A DNA stretch of 35,494 nt, from assembly GCA_944324185.1 (NCBI GenBank), contig CALUVI010000022.1, forward strand, positions 1 through 35,494, given 5' to 3'. The stretch comes from Candidatus Gastranaerophilales bacterium (GTDB taxonomy: Bacteria; Cyanobacteriota; Vampirovibrionia; Gastranaerophilales; Gastranaerophilaceae). How positions within the stretch are numbered: the first letter of the stretch is position 1; every line of letters begins with the position of its first letter. Below the pieces are notes generated by a model, which was not told where the DNA came from, did no database searches, and saw only the letters and a list, made by a program, of their open reading frames with translations. This document shows positions 32,589 through 35,494 of the stretch, in pieces. The translations under genes and the position numbers were made by a program.

Positions 32589-33458
32589 TTATCCGCGCAG
32601 GAAATTTGTAAACAACCTTTTTGCTTTGCAGAAGAAACAGGAATCTTTTTCGTGAATTTCTTTTATTTCCGTAATTTTATATGGCTCCGGCTGGATTGTT
32701 CTTTTATATTTAATCTCAGGTATACCAAAAAGCATTACATATTCAGGCTTGTATCCGGAAGGTATTTCCAGCATTTCGCAAAGCTCGGGGAAGAATTTAA
32801 GACACACCTGTGCAAATCCGCACCAGCAGGTTCCGACTCCGAGATGCTGTGCGTAGAGTTCAAAATAACTGAGTGCAATAATCGGGTCGACAGAAGCACA
32901 CGGAGCGGTGAGCGGAGAAGATACAACCACCATGTGAGGAGCGTTTCTGAATATAACATCTTCTCCTTGTAAAATAGCATCTTTATAACGCGAGAACTTG
33001 TTTACAAGAGGAGAAACCGCTTTGTAAGAAAGAATTTTAACCAGCAGTTCATTAACTTTTTTTCTGATATCATCCATTGCTGATTTTGTTTCGACTATTG
33101 AAAAATGAAGCGCGTGAGAATTACATCCGGTTGGGATATATGGAAGCATTTCCTTTAATTTAGTCATGATTTCCTGAGAAATTTCTTCTTCTTTGTATTG
33201 TCTTACGCTTCTTCTGGATTTTATGAGTCTCAAAATATCATTATAGTCAACTTCTTCTGAGTTTTCAGGATTTTTGCCGCAAAAACTTAATGCTCCTGTC
33301 GGACAAATTGCAAGACAATGCTGGCATGAAATACACCTTGTTTCATCAACCATCTCCGGATAATTGTCTTTGCCAAAAGCAATGCAGCCTGATAAACAGT
33401 CGCTTATACAAAGTCCGCAGCGAATGCATTTTTCTTTATCAATACTTATGGTTTTCAT
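32589..33458 (-). CDS. Ferredoxin-nitroreductase fusion protein
   Basis: A 289-residue cytoplasmic flavoprotein. Residues 1-62 hold two [4Fe-4S] motifs: CIRCGLCISDC (11-21) and CISCQHCLAICP (42-53). The nitroreductase-like FMN domain follows: LIKSRRSVRQYKEEEIS, in short KSRRSVRQY, then IPTGCNSHALHFSIVE, and LGVGTCWCGFAQ, MLFGIPEIKY. A Cys pair near the end (CFFCKAKR) is extra. The pathway is not clear; such fusions reduce nitro or quinone compounds with electrons from ferredoxin. SD AAGGAGT supports the start. It lies divergently from the next transporter gene with 52 bases between. Confidence 0.88.
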   Translation of the reverse strand: MKTISIDKEKCIRCGLCISDCLSGCIAFGKDNYPEMVDETRCISCQHCLAICPTGALSFCGKNPENSEEVDYNDILRLIKSRRSVRQYKEEEISQEIMTKLKEMLPYIPTGCNSHALHFSIVETKSAMDDIRKKVNELLVKILSYKAVSPLVNKFSRYKDAILQGEDVIFRNAPHMVVVSSPLTAPCASVDPIIALSYFELYAQHLGVGTCWCGFAQVCLKFFPELCEMLEIPSGYKPEYVMLFGIPEIKYKRTIQPEPYKITEIKEIHEKDSCFFCKAKRLFTNFLRG

Positions 33459-33510
33459 TTAAAACTCCTTTTTGTTTAACAGTTGTAAAATTGACGGAAA
33501 TACCATTTTG

Positions 33511-34464
33511 ATGTTTAATTACATTATGTTAATATCTATTCTGGAAAAAATCAATGGGTTAAATGAAGCAATTTTTGCCCCGATAGATACTCTGGTGGAA
33601 AAGCTGCCGCTTGCTGATTGGGCTTTGGATGGAATTTGCGACAGCATACACTTAATACCGTTTCTGTTTATTGTTTTTCTTATAATAGAAGTTCTGGAAT
33701 TTTATTATGCGGACAGGATTAATACAGCGCTCAAAAGAACGGGAAAAGGCGGAGTTTTAATCGGTGCACTGGCGGCGATTTTCCCGCAATGCGGGTTTTC
33801 GGTAATTGCAAGCAGTCTTTATACCAAAAGAATAATTACTACCGGAACATTGATTGCTGTATATCTTTCTACTTCTGATGAGACGATACCTATACTCCTT
33901 GCAACACCGGAGAAAGCATATTTGATTGTTCCTATAGTCGGATTAAAATTATTTATCGGAATTTTGATGGGATATTTTATTGATTTTGCATTACGACAAA
34001 AGAAAGTTTCTGTTTCCGAGCGCGGAGATATTGATGAATATATAACGGAAGAAGGCTGCTGCAAACACGGTTTGGAGCATGGAAACAGGCGTGAACTTAT
34101 CATTCATCCGATTTTACATACAATAAACATCTGGGGATTTATTCTTGTAGTAACACTTGTTTTAAACTATTGCCTGACAAATATTGCAATAACCGGTTTT
34201 ATAGAAGGCAGTCGTGTATGGCAGCCTGTTGCCGCGGCACTTGTCGGGCTGATTCCTAACTGTGCAATATCAATCGGGTTAACTATGATGCTGATAAAAG
34301 GTACCATTTCATTCGGCGCCGTGATGAGCGGTTTGCTTTCAAATGCAGGTCTGGGACTTCTGGTTCTTCTGAAAAACAATGACTTTAGAGATACTTTAAA
34401 AATTATCTTTATCCTGCTTGTTATAAGTATAATATCAGGGTACGCAATAAACTTTTCGGGATAA
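33511..34464 (+). CDS. Putative ArsP_2-type metal(loid) exporter
   Basis: A 317-residue polytopic membrane protein with about eight hydrophobic segments in two halves. Each half has a related motif: AIFPQCGFSVIASSLYTKR (90-108) and GLIPNCAISIGLTMML. This fits the ArsP_2/'putative manganese transporter' family (ten-helix heavy-metal exporter type). A cytoplasmic loop in the middle holds EEGCCKHGLEHGNRR, with Cys and His that may bind metal. The ATG at 33511 is taken over a TTG at 33472; an ATG at 33526 is possible. The last 30 bases overlap the convergent rnhB gene. Confidence 0.75.
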   Translation: MFNYIMLISILEKINGLNEAIFAPIDTLVEKLPLADWALDGICDSIHLIPFLFIVFLIIEVLEFYYADRINTALKRTGKGGVLIGALAAIFPQCGFSVIASSLYTKRIITTGTLIAVYLSTSDETIPILLATPEKAYLIVPIVGLKLFIGILMGYFIDFALRQKKVSVSERGDIDEYITEEGCCKHGLEHGNRRELIIHPILHTINIWGFILVVTLVLNYCLTNIAITGFIEGSRVWQPVAAALVGLIPNCAISIGLTMMLIKGTISFGAVMSGLLSNAGLGLLVLLKNNDFRDTLKIIFILLVISIISGYAINFSG

Positions 34465-35070
34465 ATGTTTTTTTAGAAAAGACGGACGGTGATATTTAGA
34501 CAGTCCGTATTTATCAATTGCATTAAGGTGTTCTTTTGTGAGATATCCCGCATTTTTTGCCCAGTTGTACATTGGAAATTCTTCGTGCAGCTTTGCCATG
34601 TATCTGTCACGACTGACTTTTGCGAGAATACTTGCGGCTGCAATAGAGGCAGACTTTGAATCCCCTTTTATAATAAACTGCTGGTCATATTGAAAGTTTT
34701 TGATTAATTTATTTCCGTCAACCAGAACAAGAGAATCCGGTCGAGTAATTACTGCAGAGCAGGCAATATTCATTGCTTTAAGCGAGGAGTTAAGTATATT
34801 AATCTTTTCAATTTCATCAACTTCTACGCAGACAATCTTGTTTCTAGTGTTATTTTTGATTATGTCATAGATAGATTCGCGCTTTTTTGGAGTAAGTTTT
34901 TTTGAATCATTGAGAATACTTAAATCTTTTATTAATCCGGCGGTAATATCTTCAAACTCTACAGCGGCAGCAAAAACCCCGCCTGCAGCCGGTCCTCGTC
35001 CGGCTTCGTCGGTGCCGATAATATGTTTATTAAAATTTTTATCAAACTCAAAAAGAAGTTCAGAAGTCAT
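34435..35070 (-). CDS. rnhB: Ribonuclease HII
   Basis: A 211-residue RNase HII that removes ribonucleotides from DNA-RNA hybrids. It has GTDEAGRGPAAGGV (19-32; D21, E22), VLVDGNKLI (D118) and GDSKSASIAAASILAKVSRD (136-155), with the usual C-terminal YHRPSF. It is normal in length. It overlaps the convergent transporter gene by 30 bases. A TGCTAAAAT element lies 6 bases before the ATG and there is no SD, suggesting a leaderless transcript. Confidence 0.95.
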   Translation of the reverse strand: MTSELLFEFDKNFNKHIIGTDEAGRGPAAGGVFAAAVEFEDITAGLIKDLSILNDSKKLTPKKRESIYDIIKNNTRNKIVCVEVDEIEKINILNSSLKAMNIACSAVITRPDSLVLVDGNKLIKNFQYDQQFIIKGDSKSASIAAASILAKVSRDRYMAKLHEEFPMYNWAKNAGYLTKEHLNAIDKYGLSKYHRPSFLKKHLSRKVYCVP

Positions 35071-35076
35071 AGAAGT

Positions 35077-35085
35077 ATTTTAGCA
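35077..35085 (-). promoter_or_regulatory. Extended -10 promoter for rnhB
   Basis: On the minus strand TGCTAAAAT: a TG, one base, then TAAAAT (35082-35077), 6 bases from the ATG at 35070. Confidence 0.5.
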
Positions 35086-35119
35086 TGAATTTGGATAAAA
35101 CGGTTTATTTATAATTGGC

Positions 35120-35148
35120 TTGATTTTTTAGTATTTAGTTGATAATAT
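35120..35148 (+). promoter_or_regulatory. Promoter for the tRNA/repeat region
   Basis: TTGATT (35120-35125) and TAATAT (35143-35148) with 17-base spacing. A start near 35155 would fall six bases before the first repeat unit, not before the real tRNA. Confidence 0.5.
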
Positions 35149-35160
35149 AGGATTGGTTAC

Positions 35161-35428
35161 GGGTTTGTGGCACCCTGCCGGGTAAGAGTTGACTAAATGT
35201 CAAGTTTTGCGAGAGGTAGGCAGCGCACACGGAGCGGAAGCGGAGTCAGCGCTACCGCAAGCCTGAAATTGAAAATTTATATCTAAGTCGTCACGGGCCT
35301 GTGGCACTCTGCCGAGCAAAAGTTGACTAAACGTCAAGTTTTGCGAGAGGTAGGCAGCGCACACGGAGCGGAAGCGGAGTCAGCGCTACCGCAAGCCTGA
35401 AGTTGAAAATTTATATCTAAGTCGTCAC
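35161..35428 (+). repeat. Two tandem 134-base units that begin with the tRNA 5' end
   Basis: Units at 35161-35294 and 35295-35428 differ at 8 of 134 positions, all transitions. Each opens with GGG(TT/CC)TGTGGC, the first 11 bases of the tRNA at 35429. They then diverge from the tRNA. Inside each is a hairpin GCAAAAGTTGAC/GTCAAGTTTTGC (one mismatch; five-base loop) and a GC-rich near-inverted GGTAG...CTACC segment. The unit ends TCTAAGTCGTCAC, directly before the tRNA-like start of the next. Confidence 0.85.
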
Positions 35429-35494
35429 GGGCCTGTGGCGCAGCGGTAGCGCAGAGGACTCATAATCCTTTGGTCGTGGGTTCGAATCCCTCCG
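35429..35494 (+). tRNA. tRNA with CAU anticodon (Met or lysidine-type Ile), cut by the window end
   Basis: Acceptor 5' strand GGGCCTG, D stem GCGC/GCGC around AGCGGTA, anticodon stem GAGGA/TCCTT with loop CTCATAA (anticodon CAT), T arm GTGGG-TTCGAAT-CCCTC (one T-T mismatch). The last acceptor bases lie outside the window. The loop form CTCATAA is used by both elongator Met and Ile2 tRNAs, so the amino acid is not decided. The third base-pair set of the T stem is imperfect. Confidence 0.9.

Noticed and set aside
32424-32972. 182-codon frame as an intact gene
   Set aside because: Only its first 52 codons resemble a protein (the frameshifted PHP fragment). The rest is antisense to the nitroreductase gene.

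Overview
The window is about 35.5 kb of AT-rich bacterial chromosome with ordinary housekeeping genes and several lineage-specific ones. The mix is unusual. An outer-membrane efflux factor (TolC/NodT type) and an EmrA-type adaptor point to a two-membrane cell. SpoIID, CsaB and YidD proteins also fit the cyanobacteria-Melainabacteria side. Several otherwise unrelated proteins carry a short N-terminal tag of the form [I/V]-x-F-[G/N/S]-A. From this I infer a gut Vampirovibrionia (Gastranaerophilales, 'Melainabacteria'). That is an inference from gene content and style; no 16S gene is present.

Layout. 1-299: start of dnaK (minus strand, cut by the window). 549-1862: WbsX-like glycan protein. 2185-5324: minus-strand operon engB, two WYL regulators, coaX. 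5325-5896: an island of small intergenic repeats. 5897-6142: small unknown gene, divergent from a Xer recombinase (6201-7121). 7223-9037: divergent membrane-anchored GH77-like protein. 9119-11320: bifunctional Rel. It abuts, stop codon to stop codon, a minus-strand gene (11321-12421) that appears to be a single-domain RelA/SpoT synthetase-like protein with the N-terminal tag. 12500-13876: two PlsC-like acyltransferases. 13949-15567: acidic unknown protein, yidD, spoIID. 15735-18764: TolC-like gene divergent from marR-emrA around a perfect palindrome. 18942-20080: two overlapping tagged GNAT-like paralogs. 20116-22101: CHASE2-adenylate cyclase. 22102-22770: second repeat island.

22771-25249: overlapping eda-kdgK-csaB operon (lower Entner-Doudoroff arm plus cell-surface pyruvylation). 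25380-25715: STAS-like protein. 25801-25966: candidate structured RNA with its own promoter, upstream of a lytic transglycosylase (25996-26610). 26662-27177: P-loop kinase resembling animal-type phosphomevalonate kinase. 27178-27439: third repeat island. 27440-28921: tagged membrane protein of unknown function. 29077-30705: ClC antiporter with CBS domains, convergent with an orphan MalG-like permease. 31766-32326: maltose-type acetyltransferase. 32341-32579: frameshifted remnant of a PHP-domain/EndoQ-like gene. 32589-33458: ferredoxin-nitroreductase. 33511-34464: ArsP_2-type exporter. 34435-35070: rnhB. 35161-35494: two 134-bp tandem repeats that begin with the 5' end of a tRNA, leading into a CAU-anticodon tRNA cut by the window.

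Cross-cutting features. Intergenic space is filled by several small hairpin-repeat families, including a 52-bp tandem unit and 7-8-bp arrays. Several genes have a TATAAT-like -10 only 6-9 bases before the start codon and no Shine-Dalgarno, suggesting leaderless mRNAs. Convergent genes often abut or overlap at their stop codons. No CRISPR array, insertion sequence, phage or rRNA was seen.
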